This document shows, piece by piece, positions 18,716-28,270 of a stretch of 48,990 nt of DNA. Source of the DNA: an uncultured SAR116 cluster alpha proteobacterium (GTDB lineage: Bacteria > Pseudomonadota > Alphaproteobacteria > Puniceispirillales > Marisalimonadaceae). The notes beneath the pieces were generated by a model. It was not told the DNA's origin. It searched no databases and was given only the letters and a program-made list of their open reading frames with translations. The stretch spans positions 1 to 48,990 of the forward strand of contig CACIWG010000011.1 in NCBI GenBank assembly GCA_902590245.1. Reading direction: 5' to 3'. The position numbers and the translations under genes were made by a program. Each line of letters opens with the position of its first letter. Positions within the stretch are counted from its first letter, which is position 1.

Positions 18716-20875
18716 ACTTTTTAACTGTAGTCTTCGTTCATGAAGAATTGGTTCAGTATAACCTGAAGGGCTCAAAGTACCTTTAAAAACAAGGTCTACA
18801 GCTGCTTGGAAAGCAACAGAATCATCATAATTTTCAGACATCTTTTTGTAATTTGCATCGTTTTCATTTTGTTTATCAACAATTTTAGCCATTTTTTTTA
18901 ATGATGCAATTGCCTGATCTTTTGTAATTATATTATGATGTAACCAGTTAGCTAAATGTTGACTGGAAATTCTGCATGTTGCTCTATCTTCCATTAAACC
19001 TATATTATTAATATCAGGGACTTTTGAACAACCAACACCCTGATCAACCCACCTTACAACATAACCTAAAATACCTTGTGAGTTATTATCTACTTCCCTT
19101 TCGATATCTTCAGTAGACCAGTTATATCCAAATGCTATTGGTGGAGTAAGAATCTTTGATTGTAAGTCAGAATTATTATTTTCTTTACTTATTTTTTTTT
19201 GTTCCTCAAAAACATTTACCTCATGATAATGGAGTGCATGGATAGTAGCAGCTGTAGGACTTGGGACCCATGCAGTATTAGCGCCACTTTTTGGATGCTG
19301 TATTTTTTGTTCATACATGTCTTTCATGAGGTCAGGCATTGCCCACATCCCCTTTCCGATTTGTGCTTTACCAGATAAACCGCATTTCAATCCTACTAAA
19401 ACATTATTATATTCATAAGCGTTAATCCATTCTGCGCCTTTTATTTCTGCTTTTGGTATTATTGGACCACCTTCCATAGCAGTGTGTATCTCATCTCCAG
19501 TTCTATCAAGAAATCCAGTATTAATAAAGACTAGGCGTTCTTTTGCATGCCTAATACATTCTTTTAGATTAACAGTAGTTCTTCTCTCTTCATCCATAAT
19601 ACCAATTTTTATAGTATTACTTGCTAATCCAAGCATTTTTTCTACTGCATCAAATAACTCTATTGTGAACGATACTTCCTCAGGGCCGTGCATCTTCGGT
19701 TTTACTATGTATACAGAGCCAGTTTTAGAGTTATTTCTTCCATTTCTTAGATCAAACATTGAGATCATAGTAGTAATAACTGTATCCATAATTCCTTCAG
19801 GTATTTCTTTATTCTCAGAATAAATAATTGCTGGGTTTGTCATCAAATGACCAACATTTCTGATAAGCATTAAAGATAAACCTGAAAGATGTAAATCACC
19901 ATTTTTTGATTTAAATACTTTAGTTTTATTAAGTTTTCTTACAATTTTTTTTCCATTTTTTTCAAATGTATCTTCAAGATCTCCTTTCATTAAACCAAGC
20001 CAATTTTTATAAGCTAGTACTTTGTCTTCAGCATCTACAGTAGCGACAGAGTCTTCACAATCTTGGATAGTAGTTATTGCAGATTCAAGAATAACATCTT
20101 GAAGAGAGGACTTGTCACTTGACCCAATTAGGGAGTTTTTATCAAATGATAAAATAACATGAAGATTATTATTCTTTAGAAGTATTTCATAATTATTTTC
20201 GTTAATCTTATTATAACCAACATATTTCGTATTTTCTCTTAAATTTGTTTTAGTATTATTATCTAGTTTAATTGTTAATTCATTATCTATAATAGAGTAT
20301 TCTTTAACGTCATTATGAGAGCCATTTGAGAGAGGAAAATATTTATCTAAAAATTCTTTAGCAAAAGCTATAACTTTTTCACCTCTTTTTGCGTTATAAC
20401 CGTTCCCTTTTTCACAACCATTTTCTTCAGATATGAAATCTGTGCCATATAGTGCGTCATATAAACTACCCCATCTAGCATTAGCTGCATTTATAGAATA
20501 TCTTGCATTTGTTACAGGAACTACAAGTTGTGGACCAGGAATATTTGCAATTTCTTCATCTACATTTTCTGTATTAATATTGAAGTCAGGCCCTTCAGGG
20601 ACAATATAATTTATTTCTCTAAGAAAATTGATGTAGTCGTCATGATTATATGGTTTATCTTTGTTTGATATATAGTAATCATCAATTTTCTTTTTTATAT
20701 CTTCTCTTTTCTTTAAGAGATTTTCATTTCTAGGAGCAAAGACTTTTATTAAATGATCAAAATCTTTCCAAAACTTATCAACATTTAAACCCAACTTATT
20801 TAGAACTTCATTTTCCAAAAATTGAATTAACAATTTCGAAACTTTTAAAGATTTTTTAATTTCTAATTCTTCCAT
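18704..20875 (-). CDS. glcB: Malate synthase G
   Basis: Condenses glyoxylate with acetyl-CoA to malate, the exit of the glyoxylate or glycolate route. The length of 723 residues fits the monomeric G form. Diagnostic stretches include [75 protein letters not shown] and the C-terminal [14 protein letters not shown]. The start is 15 nt downstream of the phosphohexomutase stop, so it is probably cotranscribed with galU and that gene. In SAR11 this gene is known to carry a glycine riboswitch, but there is no room for one here. Confidence 0.96.
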   Translation of the reverse strand: MEELEIKKSLKVSKLLIQFLENEVLNKLGLNVDKFWKDFDHLIKVFAPRNENLLKKREDIKKKIDDYYISNKDKPYNHDDYINFLREINYIVPEGPDFNINTENVDEEIANIPGPQLVVPVTNARYSINAANARWGSLYDALYGTDFISEENGCEKGNGYNAKRGEKVIAFAKEFLDKYFPLSNGSHNDVKEYSIIDNELTIKLDNNTKTNLRENTKYVGYNKINENNYEILLKNNNLHVILSFDKNSLIGSSDKSSLQDVILESAITTIQDCEDSVATVDAEDKVLAYKNWLGLMKGDLEDTFEKNGKKIVRKLNKTKVFKSKNGDLHLSGLSLMLIRNVGHLMTNPAIIYSENKEIPEGIMDTVITTMISMFDLRNGRNNSKTGSVYIVKPKMHGPEEVSFTIELFDAVEKMLGLASNTIKIGIMDEERRTTVNLKECIRHAKERLVFINTGFLDRTGDEIHTAMEGGPIIPKAEIKGAEWINAYEYNNVLVGLKCGLSGKAQIGKGMWAMPDLMKDMYEQKIQHPKSGANTAWVPSPTAATIHALHYHEVNVFEEQKKISKENNNSDLQSKILTPPIAFGYNWSTEDIEREVDNNSQGILGYVVRWVDQGVGCSKVPDINNIGLMEDRATCRISSQHLANWLHHNIITKDQAIASLKKMAKIVDKQNENDANYKKMSENYDDSVAFQAAVDLVFKGTLSPSGYTEPILHERRLQLKSLSR

Positions 20876-20890
20876 AACTTACCTTTATAA

Positions 20891-22300
20891 TTAAACTTGT
20901 GAACTATGGTTCATACTTAATTGCTCGCTTTTTAATAAAGCTTTAACTTCTTTAGACAAATTTACAAAATTTTCCTTTGTATTACCATCAATTCTTACTA
21001 TTAAAGAATTTTCTGTGTTACTTGCTCTAATTAAATACCAACCGATATCTAAATCTACTCTAATTCCATCAATAAAATTACAATATTTACTTATATATTT
21101 ATTTCGAATCTTAAGTTTTAAATTTTCAATTATATCAAATTTTTTGTCATCAGAACATTTGATTTTTATTTCTGGTGTAGAAAAATTATTTTTGAAAAAA
21201 TTCAAAAATTCATCTAATTTATAGTTTTTTTCGATTAGTGCTAAAAATCTCATGCTTGAGTAAATAGCATCATCATAACCATAATATGTGTCTCCAAAAA
21301 AGATATGACCTGACATTTCACCTGCAAATTGAGACTTGATCTTTTTCATTTTATTTTTTATGTGAGAGTGTCCTGTTTTCCAAATTAAAACTTCATAGTT
21401 CAAGTTTTCTAGAAATTGCTTACATTTTTGACTGGACTTTACATCTAAAATAATTGGATATTTTTTATCAGATATAGATTGAGCTAAAAAAGTTGTTAAT
21501 ATATCGCCTGCAATTAACTCTAATTGGTTATTTACAATCCCAACTCTGTCTCCATCTCCATCAAATGCAAATCCAAAATCAGCATTTTGTCTTTTTACTT
21601 CTTGTTTAAGTTTGATTAAATTATTTTCATTACTTGGATCTGGATGATGATTTGGAAAATTACCATCTATCTCTGAGTACAAAACAGTATTTTTACACGG
21701 TATTAATTTTACAATTTTATTGATTATATTTCCAGTTGCACCATTACCACAATCCCAAATGATATTTTTGTCTTTTAAATTGTTGGAATCAGACAATGGC
21801 ATTAAAATTTTTTCTATGTATTTTTCATCTAAATCTAAATTTTCATTTTTTCCATTCATATTAATGTTTGATCCTGATTTAGCTTTAATTCCTAAATTTT
21901 GAATATCTTTACCAAAAAATGGTTCATTTTTTATCATCATTTTAAAACCATTATAATTTTTAGGATTATGACTTCCTGTAATTTGAATTGCTCCATCAGC
22001 ATTCAATTTGTGACTTCCAAAATATAAAATGGGTGTTGGGTTTAATCCTAAGTCAATTATATTACAGCCTGATTTGCTTAAACCAAATTTTGTTTGTTTT
22101 TTTAAACCTGGACTAGATAATCTTCCATCCATACTGACTACAATATTTGTTTCACCATTTAAATTTCTTTCTTTGCAAATTAATCCAAAAAAATAACCAA
22201 TCATAAAAGCGTCTTTTTCAAAAAGAGTTTCATTAATTATTCCTCTGATATCGTATTCCCTTAAAATGCTAGGATGAAAAATATGTTTATATTTTTTCAT
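20891..22300 (-). CDS. Phosphomannomutase/phosphoglucomutase
   Basis: Alpha-D-phosphohexomutase converting hexose 6-phosphates and 1-phosphates; feeds GalU with glucose 1-phosphate and may also make mannose 1-phosphate. The phosphoserine loop is ITGSHNPKNYNGFKM, the metal loop DGDGDRVGIV, and the sugar-binding loop GEMSGHIFF, all in family order. I chose ATG at 22300, where the galU stop and this start overlap as TAATG, rather than TTG at 22321. The protein is then 469 residues. Substrate preference cannot be decided from sequence. Confidence 0.93.
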   Translation of the reverse strand: MKKYKHIFHPSILREYDIRGIINETLFEKDAFMIGYFFGLICKERNLNGETNIVVSMDGRLSSPGLKKQTKFGLSKSGCNIIDLGLNPTPILYFGSHKLNADGAIQITGSHNPKNYNGFKMMIKNEPFFGKDIQNLGIKAKSGSNINMNGKNENLDLDEKYIEKILMPLSDSNNLKDKNIIWDCGNGATGNIINKIVKLIPCKNTVLYSEIDGNFPNHHPDPSNENNLIKLKQEVKRQNADFGFAFDGDGDRVGIVNNQLELIAGDILTTFLAQSISDKKYPIILDVKSSQKCKQFLENLNYEVLIWKTGHSHIKNKMKKIKSQFAGEMSGHIFFGDTYYGYDDAIYSSMRFLALIEKNYKLDEFLNFFKNNFSTPEIKIKCSDDKKFDIIENLKLKIRNKYISKYCNFIDGIRVDLDIGWYLIRASNTENSLIVRIDGNTKENFVNLSKEVKALLKSEQLSMNHSSQV

Positions 22301-23154
22301 TAAATTATTGTTTTCAACCAATTAGTTAGATCAGAATTTAAGTCATTTCGGTTTAAAGCGTAAGAAACATTAGCTTGTAAAAATCCAAGCTTTGAGCCAC
22401 AGTCAAATCTTTCATCTTTAATTTTGTATCCAAAACATGGTATTTCACCAATTTGAGAGGAAATTGCATCAGTTAGCTGTATTTCTTGGCTTGATCCACG
22501 TTCTTGACTTTCTAATATATCAAAAACTTTGTTATCAAGAATATATCTTCCTACTATTGCTAAATTACTTGGTGCATTATCAATTGATGGTTTTTCAATC
22601 ATTTGGTTTATTTTAACTATATCATTATCATTATTATCAATTTGAACAATTCCGTAAGATGAAACTTTTTGTTTATCAACTTCCATAATAGCAACCATAT
22701 TTCCTGAATTATAATTTTTGATCATTTCTTTTGTAGTTGATTGTCCAAAAATTAAATCATCTGCAAGGATTACCGCAAAAGGTTCATTTTGAATAAGATG
22801 TCTTGCGCACCAAATAGCGTGACCTAAACCAGCAGGCTCTTGTTGTCGGACATATGCGTAACTTCCAGGAATTTTAAGCATTTCTTGAGTTGAGGCTAAA
22901 GTATCTCTTTTTCCTTTTGCAAGGAGATTATTCTCTAATTCAAAAGAATGATCAAAATGATTTTCTATAGCAGATTTTCCTCTACTTGTAACAAAAATAA
23001 ATTGTTCAATTCCAGCATCTGCTGCTTCTTCAACAGCGTATTGAATGAGAGGTTTATCAACTATAGGAAGCATTTCTTTAGGCATAGATTTTGTAGCAGG
23101 CAAAAATCTTGTTCCAAGTCCTCCTACTGGGAATATTGCTTTCTTTACTTTCAT
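22300..23154 (-). CDS. galU: UTP-glucose-1-phosphate uridylyltransferase
   Basis: Makes UDP-glucose from UTP and glucose 1-phosphate. The nucleotide-binding start AIFPVGGLGTRFLPATKSMPKEMLP, the strand FAVILADDLIFG, and the ERFDCGSKLGFLQAN segment near the C-terminus are family signatures. The length of 284 residues is normal. It heads a minus-strand operon with the phosphohexomutase and glcB and diverges from ugd, so the gene pair flanking the 66-base intergenic region makes UDP-glucose and oxidises it. Confidence 0.96.
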   Translation of the reverse strand: MKVKKAIFPVGGLGTRFLPATKSMPKEMLPIVDKPLIQYAVEEAADAGIEQFIFVTSRGKSAIENHFDHSFELENNLLAKGKRDTLASTQEMLKIPGSYAYVRQQEPAGLGHAIWCARHLIQNEPFAVILADDLIFGQSTTKEMIKNYNSGNMVAIMEVDKQKVSSYGIVQIDNNDNDIVKINQMIEKPSIDNAPSNLAIVGRYILDNKVFDILESQERGSSQEIQLTDAISSQIGEIPCFGYKIKDERFDCGSKLGFLQANVSYALNRNDLNSDLTNWLKTII

Positions 23155-23220
23155 GTAATATATATGTGTTATAAATTAAGCATTTAAATAGCAAACTTGT
23201 AATATTAGGGATTATTTTAA

Positions 23221-24534
23221 ATGAAAATAGTAATGTTAGGTACTGGCTATGTTGGATTGGTAACAGGTGCTTGTTTTTCTGAATTTGGGTATGAGGTTAT
23301 TTGTGTAGATAAAAACAGAAAAAAAATAAACAACTTAGAGAATGGAATTCTACCTATATATGAACCAGGTTTAGAAATATTAGTAAATAAAAATTATAAG
23401 AATGGTAATTTGAAATTTTCTAATTCCGTTGAAAAATCAATATCAAATGCTGATGCAATATTTATTGCAGTAGGTACTCCAGAAAGAAGAGGTGATGGTC
23501 ACGCTGATTTGACTTATGTATATGAGGTGGCCAAAGAGATTGCACCATTATTAAAAAAATATTGCGTTGTAATTACTAAATCAACCGTTCCAGTTGGAAC
23601 TTCTTTAAAAATAAAAAATATTATTAAAAAGTGTAACATCTATGCAAAATTTGATGTTGTATCTAACCCTGAGTTTCTTAGAGAAGGTAGTGCTATAGAA
23701 GATTTTATGAGGCCTAATCGAGTGATTGTTGGTATTGAAAATCTAAAATCAAAAAAAATTATGGAAAATATTTATCAACCACTTAATTTAATACAAACTC
23801 CTATTTTATTTACTGATTTAAAATCAGCTGAATTAATAAAATATGCATCCAATGCATTTTTAGCAATTAAAATCTCTTTTATTAATCAAATGGCAGATTT
23901 ATCTGAAAGTTTAAATACTGATATCCACTTTATATCAAGAGGGATGGGTTTGGATAAAAGAATAGGTGATAAGTTTTTACATCCTGGTCCTGGATATGGA
24001 GGGTCATGTTTTCCTAAAGATACAATTGCTTTATCAAAAATCGCTTCTGATAATAATGTTGATCTCTCAATTGTAAACAATGTGATTTCTTATAATAAGA
24101 ATAGAAAGAAGTCACTTATTAAAAAACTAAATAATATACTTGGAAATAACATGAAGAAAATGAGTGTTGCTGTATTAGGGTTATCTTTTAAACCTGGGAC
24201 AGATGATATGAGAGAGAGCCCTTCTCTAGACTTAGTTCCATCTTTGGTTGAAAATGTAAATGAAATTAAAGTTTATGATCCCGTTGCTATGGATGAAGCC
24301 TCTAAATATATCAAAGATGTCTATTTTGCAGATAATATAGAAGATTGTATTAAGAATGTTGATGTGACAATTATTTTGACTGAATGGAGCGAGTTTAGAA
24401 CATTATCAGCCCATTTTTTATCAAAATTTATGAGAGGAAATATAGTTGTTGATTTTAGAAATGCTCTTAATCCTGAAAATTTTTTAAATAAAAATTTCAC
24501 TTTGCATCAAGTTGGAAGAGGACCTTTTAATTAA
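23221..24534 (+). CDS. ugd: UDP-glucose 6-dehydrogenase
   Basis: Oxidises UDP-glucose to UDP-glucuronate with two NAD. The NAD-binding motif is GTGYVGLVTGACFSEFG at the N-terminus, the catalytic cysteine sits in GPGYGGSCFPKDT at about residue 261, and the C-terminal domain has LGLSFKPGTDDMRESPSL. The length of 437 residues is standard. It is divergent from galU, its substrate supplier, and convergent with proV, overlapping it by 4 nt. The product is expected to serve lipopolysaccharide or exopolysaccharide synthesis. Confidence 0.96.
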   Translation: MKIVMLGTGYVGLVTGACFSEFGYEVICVDKNRKKINNLENGILPIYEPGLEILVNKNYKNGNLKFSNSVEKSISNADAIFIAVGTPERRGDGHADLTYVYEVAKEIAPLLKKYCVVITKSTVPVGTSLKIKNIIKKCNIYAKFDVVSNPEFLREGSAIEDFMRPNRVIVGIENLKSKKIMENIYQPLNLIQTPILFTDLKSAELIKYASNAFLAIKISFINQMADLSESLNTDIHFISRGMGLDKRIGDKFLHPGPGYGGSCFPKDTIALSKIASDNNVDLSIVNNVISYNKNRKKSLIKKLNNILGNNMKKMSVAVLGLSFKPGTDDMRESPSLDLVPSLVENVNEIKVYDPVAMDEASKYIKDVYFADNIEDCIKNVDVTIILTEWSEFRTLSAHFLSKFMRGNIVVDFRNALNPENFLNKNFTLHQVGRGPFN

Positions 24535-25577
24535 GCATATTTTTCAATTTCTTTTCTAGGTCTTTGAATTCCAGTCAATAATTGATTTAATGTTATTTTT
24601 CCAATAATTTTGTCTTTTTTATTTTTAACCAAAACGTAATAATTTTTAGTTTTAGTTATTTCTTGCAATACTTCTTCTAAAACCATTTCACTGTCAATTA
24701 TAGGTACATTTTCTTTTTTGATAGAAACAAAATTAGTCATGATTGACTTTGCTTTAATAACTCTTGAACGATTAATATCTTTTATAAAATCAGATACATA
24801 ATTATCAGAGGGATTAAGTATAATTTTTTGGGGATTATCATCTTGTACTATAGAACCATCTCTGAGTATAGAAATTCTTTCACCGATTTTCAAAGCTTCA
24901 TCTAAATCGTGGGTTATAAATACAATCGTTTTTTTTAATTCAAGTTGTAAATCAATCAGAACATCTTGCATTTCTGACCTTATAAGTGGGTCAAGTGCAG
25001 AGAATGCTTCATCCATAAGTAAAATTTCTGCATCAGTTGCTAATGCTCTTGCCAAACCTACTCTTTGTTGCATCCCTCCTGACAGTTGATTTGGATAATA
25101 ATTATCATAACCTTCTAATCCAACTCTTTTTAACCAAAATTGACTTTTTTCTTGATAAATTTCCTCCGAAATATTTTGTACCATTAAACCATAGCTAATG
25201 TTTTCTAAAATTGTTTTATGAGGAAAAAGTGCAAATTTTTGGAAAACCATAGACATATTTTTTTGTCGATATTCAAGTAGCTCTTTATTATTAAGCTCTA
25301 GAACGTTTACTCCATCAATTGTTATCTCTCCAAAAGTTGGTTCGATGAGTCTATTTAGATGTCTAATAAGCGTTGATTTTCCTGAACCTGAGAGACCCAT
25401 TATGACATGAATTTTACCTTTCGGTATATTAAGGTTTATGTCATTAAGTCCAAGAACACAATTCGTTTTTTCAAGTAATTCTTCTTTACTTATACCAGTT
25501 TTAACTGAATTAAGAGCTTCGGTACAATTATTGCCAAATATTTTATATAAATTTTTGATCTTAATAAAATTATTCAT
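24531..25577 (-). CDS. proV: ProV-like glycine betaine ABC transporter ATPase
   Basis: ATP-binding subunit of an osmolyte importer. Walker A is GLSGSGKSTLIRHLNRL, the signature is LSGGMQQRVGLARAL, and Walker B is EILLMDEAFSALDP. The insertion around EALNSVKTGISKEEL and the tail EITKTKNYYVLVKNKKDKIIG, part of a CBS-like domain, are typical of ProV/OpuAA and serve ionic-strength sensing in characterised relatives. The CBS part looks like a single, diverged unit. The start abuts the proW stop exactly. Confidence 0.94.
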   Translation of the reverse strand: MNNFIKIKNLYKIFGNNCTEALNSVKTGISKEELLEKTNCVLGLNDINLNIPKGKIHVIMGLSGSGKSTLIRHLNRLIEPTFGEITIDGVNVLELNNKELLEYRQKNMSMVFQKFALFPHKTILENISYGLMVQNISEEIYQEKSQFWLKRVGLEGYDNYYPNQLSGGMQQRVGLARALATDAEILLMDEAFSALDPLIRSEMQDVLIDLQLELKKTIVFITHDLDEALKIGERISILRDGSIVQDDNPQKIILNPSDNYVSDFIKDINRSRVIKAKSIMTNFVSIKKENVPIIDSEMVLEEVLQEITKTKNYYVLVKNKKDKIIGKITLNQLLTGIQRPRKEIEKYA

Positions 25578-26456
25578 TTAGTCACTCTTATATCTTTGCA
25601 TTCTTTTGCCGATTCTTTGAGTGACTCTGTCAAAAATAATTGCTAACACAACAATTGCAAGGCCATTCATTAAACCTAAGGCAAGATATTGGTTTGAAAT
25701 TGCTCTTAAAACAGGAAGTCCTAATCCCTGAACACCAATCATTGAAGCTATTACAACCATAGCAAGAGCCATCATAATAGTTTGATTTACTCCTGCAAAA
25801 ATTGTTGGTAATGCAAGAGGTATTTGTACACCAAATAATTTTTGCCAATAATTTGCCCCAAATGATTCTGCTGCTTCTAAAACATCTTTATCAACTAGTC
25901 TTATTCCTAGATTAGTCAATCTTACTATAGGAGGTATTGCATATATACAAACTGCAATTAGGCCTGGAACTTTACCTATACCTAATAGCATTACTACTGG
26001 TATTAAATATACAAAGCTTGGAATAGTTTGCATGACATCTAATATTGGTAATATCAATGCTTGAACTTTATTACTTCTTGCCATTGCAATACCAATAGGT
26101 ATACCAATAAAAATGCAAAGTAATGTTGCGACTAAAATTATTGCCAAAGTAGACATTGTGTCTTCCCACATGCCAAAATAACCAATTAATAAAAAGCTTA
26201 AAAGTGTTCCTGCAATAATTATGATTGATCTTGAGGCTAACCAACATATGAATAAAATAACAAATATTGTAATAGGCCAAGGTGTGTTTAAAAATAATTT
26301 TTCAAATCCAACTAAAAAGCTTAAAAGTGGATCGAAAAAATTTTCTATACCTTCGCCATAATTTCTTGAAAAAGATGTAAATGCATTATCTACAGTTTTC
26401 TTAAATTCCCTTAAGCCATTTCGATCCATTTCTGGAAATTTCGTCAACCATTCCAT
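25578..26456 (-). CDS. proW: ProW-like glycine betaine ABC transporter permease
   Basis: Inner-membrane permease of the BPD_transp_1 family with about six or seven hydrophobic segments. An N-terminal amphipathic or periplasmic tail (about 1-55) precedes the first segments. The EAA-type loop that docks on ProV is recognisable at EAAESFGANYWQKLFGVQIP (about 190-209). MDVMQTIPSFVYLIPVVMLLG-type text is close to known ProW/OpuAB. It sits between proX and proV; a terminator hairpin immediately upstream probably reduces its expression relative to proX. Confidence 0.94.
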   Translation of the reverse strand: MEWLTKFPEMDRNGLREFKKTVDNAFTSFSRNYGEGIENFFDPLLSFLVGFEKLFLNTPWPITIFVILFICWLASRSIIIIAGTLLSFLLIGYFGMWEDTMSTLAIILVATLLCIFIGIPIGIAMARSNKVQALILPILDVMQTIPSFVYLIPVVMLLGIGKVPGLIAVCIYAIPPIVRLTNLGIRLVDKDVLEAAESFGANYWQKLFGVQIPLALPTIFAGVNQTIMMALAMVVIASMIGVQGLGLPVLRAISNQYLALGLMNGLAIVVLAIIFDRVTQRIGKRMQRYKSD

Positions 26457-26459
26457 AGT

Positions 26460-26498
26460 AAAAAAAATTGCTCCTATGACTTAATTCATAGGAGCAAT
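26460..26498 (-). terminator. Partial terminator (attenuator) between proX and proW
   Basis: Perfect 13-bp stem ATTGCTCCTATGA / TCATAGGAGCAAT (26467-26479 with 26486-26498), loop of 6, followed on the minus strand by eight T. The next gene, proW, starts 3 bases after the T run. It matches the known design in which most transcripts stop after the binding-protein gene and a fraction continue into the permease and ATPase genes. Confidence 0.88.
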
Positions 26499-26508
26499 AT
26501 AAAGAAGC

Positions 26509-27531
26509 TTATAGACTAGCTTTAATTTTTTTAGCGGCATCATCAGATACCCACTTCCCCCAAACATTTTCATGTTTTTGAAGGAACTCAAAAGCAGCAT
26601 CTTTACCAGTTGCTTTTTGGTCAGTCATAAATACAAGCATCTGATTCATAATCTCACCTGGATAAGTTCGATTTTTAATAAAATCTGAAGCAACACCAGA
26701 ATTATTCATGAAATTATCAGTTACTACTGTTTCCACCACAGACTTTGTCCAAGAAGTTGGCTTAGGATTTGCACATTCTTTTTCTGGTTTCACTATACAA
26801 TTATGCCAATTATCATCATCATAATCTACACCAAATGGAATTTTTACAAGACCATATTTTCCAACTACTGAAGTTGGTGTCCAATAATAACCAAACCAAT
26901 TTTCATTCCTGGTTGAAGCTTTAGCTATTGCACCATCTAAACCTGCAGCTGATCCTGGATCAATTAATTTCCAGCCTTTTTCTTCCATTTTAAACGCCCT
27001 AAATAAGTTGTTTGTAGAAAGTTGACAGTTCCAACCTGCAGGACATGTCATCATTCCTCCTTTTGAACTATCTTCTGGATGTGGAAATAAATCTGGCCTT
27101 TCAATGATATCTTTAACTGTTTTAAGTTCTGGATGGTTCTTTACAACGCTTGGTGAGACCCACCAACCTTCTCCCAAACCAGTAATTGGACCTGGATTTG
27201 CAACAAAAAGTCTTTTTTCATCTTTTGCTTTTGAAAGCGGTCCTTGTACAGCATTACTCCATAGTTCTGGAGCAATATCTGGCATTCCCTTTTCATTCAT
27301 AGACGTAAATGTTGGCATCGTAGCGCCTGCGACTAATTCAACTTCACATCCATAACCCTTTTCTAAAATTATCTTATCAACATTTGCCATAAGTTCTGCC
27401 GATGCCCAATTCATCTCTGCAATAGTAACCTTACCGCAAGCTGTTTGCTCAACTTTTTTCTCGGCAGTCATGAAATAAATACCGACTGCTACGGCTACTG
27501 CTATAATAACAGCTCCGAGTTTCCGATTCAT
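26509..27531 (-). CDS. proX: Substrate-binding protein of the glycine betaine-type ABC importer
   Basis: Periplasmic OpuAC/ProX-type binding protein for a quaternary ammonium compound or similar osmolyte. A signal anchor (IIAVAVAVGIYFM) precedes the mature domain. The chain is rich in Trp and Tyr in places expected to form the aromatic cage (ELWSNAVQGP, GLGEGWWVSPSVV, RNENWFGYYWTPTSVVGKYG). Cysteines at MTCPAGWNCQL and DNWHNCIVKPEKECANP suggest disulphides. The start has a good AAGGAG ribosome site. Gene order proX-proW-proV on one transcript fits. The exact ligand (betaine, choline, DMSP, taurine-like) is not decided. Confidence 0.9.
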   Translation of the reverse strand: MNRKLGAVIIAVAVAVGIYFMTAEKKVEQTACGKVTIAEMNWASAELMANVDKIILEKGYGCEVELVAGATMPTFTSMNEKGMPDIAPELWSNAVQGPLSKAKDEKRLFVANPGPITGLGEGWWVSPSVVKNHPELKTVKDIIERPDLFPHPEDSSKGGMMTCPAGWNCQLSTNNLFRAFKMEEKGWKLIDPGSAAGLDGAIAKASTRNENWFGYYWTPTSVVGKYGLVKIPFGVDYDDDNWHNCIVKPEKECANPKPTSWTKSVVETVVTDNFMNNSGVASDFIKNRTYPGEIMNQMLVFMTDQKATGKDAAFEFLQKHENVWGKWVSDDAAKKIKASL

Positions 27532-27681
27532 AATAATCTCCTTATTTTTTTATTTAGAATAGCCTAACATTAAAACATACCTCTTTGCAAATTTACATCT
27601 AAAAAAAGACATAATTTTAATTTATATTATAGAAAATTGTTTTTTAATATTTATATAAATACGTGTTTCCAGATAATATAT

Positions 27682-27687
27682 GGAGAG
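27682..27687 (+). promoter_or_regulatory. Ribosome-binding site supporting a TTG start
   Basis: GGAGAG lies 4 bases before the TTG at 27692. The nearby ATG at 27688 is out of frame and meets a stop after five codons, so this site favours the TTG start of the following gene. Confidence 0.6.
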
Positions 27688-27691
27688 ATGA

Positions 27692-28270
27692 TTGACTGCA
27701 TTTGAAGATACAACGCCATTTGTAATGGCTCTATTGATTACGTTTATAGCTTTAGTTTGTATTTCAATGTGGAATAATTATAATTCTGTTAAAGTTGAAA
27801 AAGAAGTTATTAAACCAAAAAATGATGGGCCCTCTAGAACAAGAGAACTCTTAATTAGATTCACAAAATTTTACAATGATTTAGATGCACACAATAACTA
27901 TCTTTATGATACGCAATTATTACCTGACCCTAAACAACACATAATACATGCATTATATGTTGGTTACGATGAATCTGAAAATGATGAAGATAGAAAAGCA
28001 ATTAAAATAGGATTAGAGGCTATAGTTCAGTTTCAAGATTTAATTGGCGATGAGCCACTTAAATCAGAAATTGACGAAGAAATAGGTAATGAGCCAACAA
28101 ACCCTGAAAACTCAGATATTAGTGACGAACAAAAAAAATATATAGATTTTAACAATAAGAGAATTAAAGAATTAGAAACACATTTTACTCATCTAAAAAT
28201 TGAAATAAATGAAGATATGCTGAGTGAAGAAAAAATAGATTCTCAAGATAAAAGGAATGAGAGTGAGTAA
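27692..28270 (+). CDS. Membrane-anchored acidic protein of unknown function
   Basis: I do not recognise the family. The 192-residue chain starts with one hydrophobic segment (about 11-27, FVMALLITFIALVCISMW) without a cleavage site, so the rest should be held on the membrane as a single-pass protein. The remainder is helical and strongly acidic (ESENDEDRKAIKIG, LKSEIDEEIGNEPTNPEN). The start is TTG with a GGAGAG ribosome site; a later ATG at 27725 would remove part of the hydrophobic segment's leader. It overlaps the alpha/beta hydrolase gene by 14 nt, so the two are probably coexpressed. Confidence 0.7.
   Translation: MTAFEDTTPFVMALLITFIALVCISMWNNYNSVKVEKEVIKPKNDGPSRTRELLIRFTKFYNDLDAHNNYLYDTQLLPDPKQHIIHALYVGYDESENDEDRKAIKIGLEAIVQFQDLIGDEPLKSEIDEEIGNEPTNPENSDISDEQKKYIDFNNKRIKELETHFTHLKIEINEDMLSEEKIDSQDKRNESE

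Noticed and set aside
20876-20890. Glycine riboswitch upstream of glcB, as in SAR11
   Set aside because: Only 15 bases separate glcB from the preceding gene, and no aptamer-like structure was seen near the galU start.
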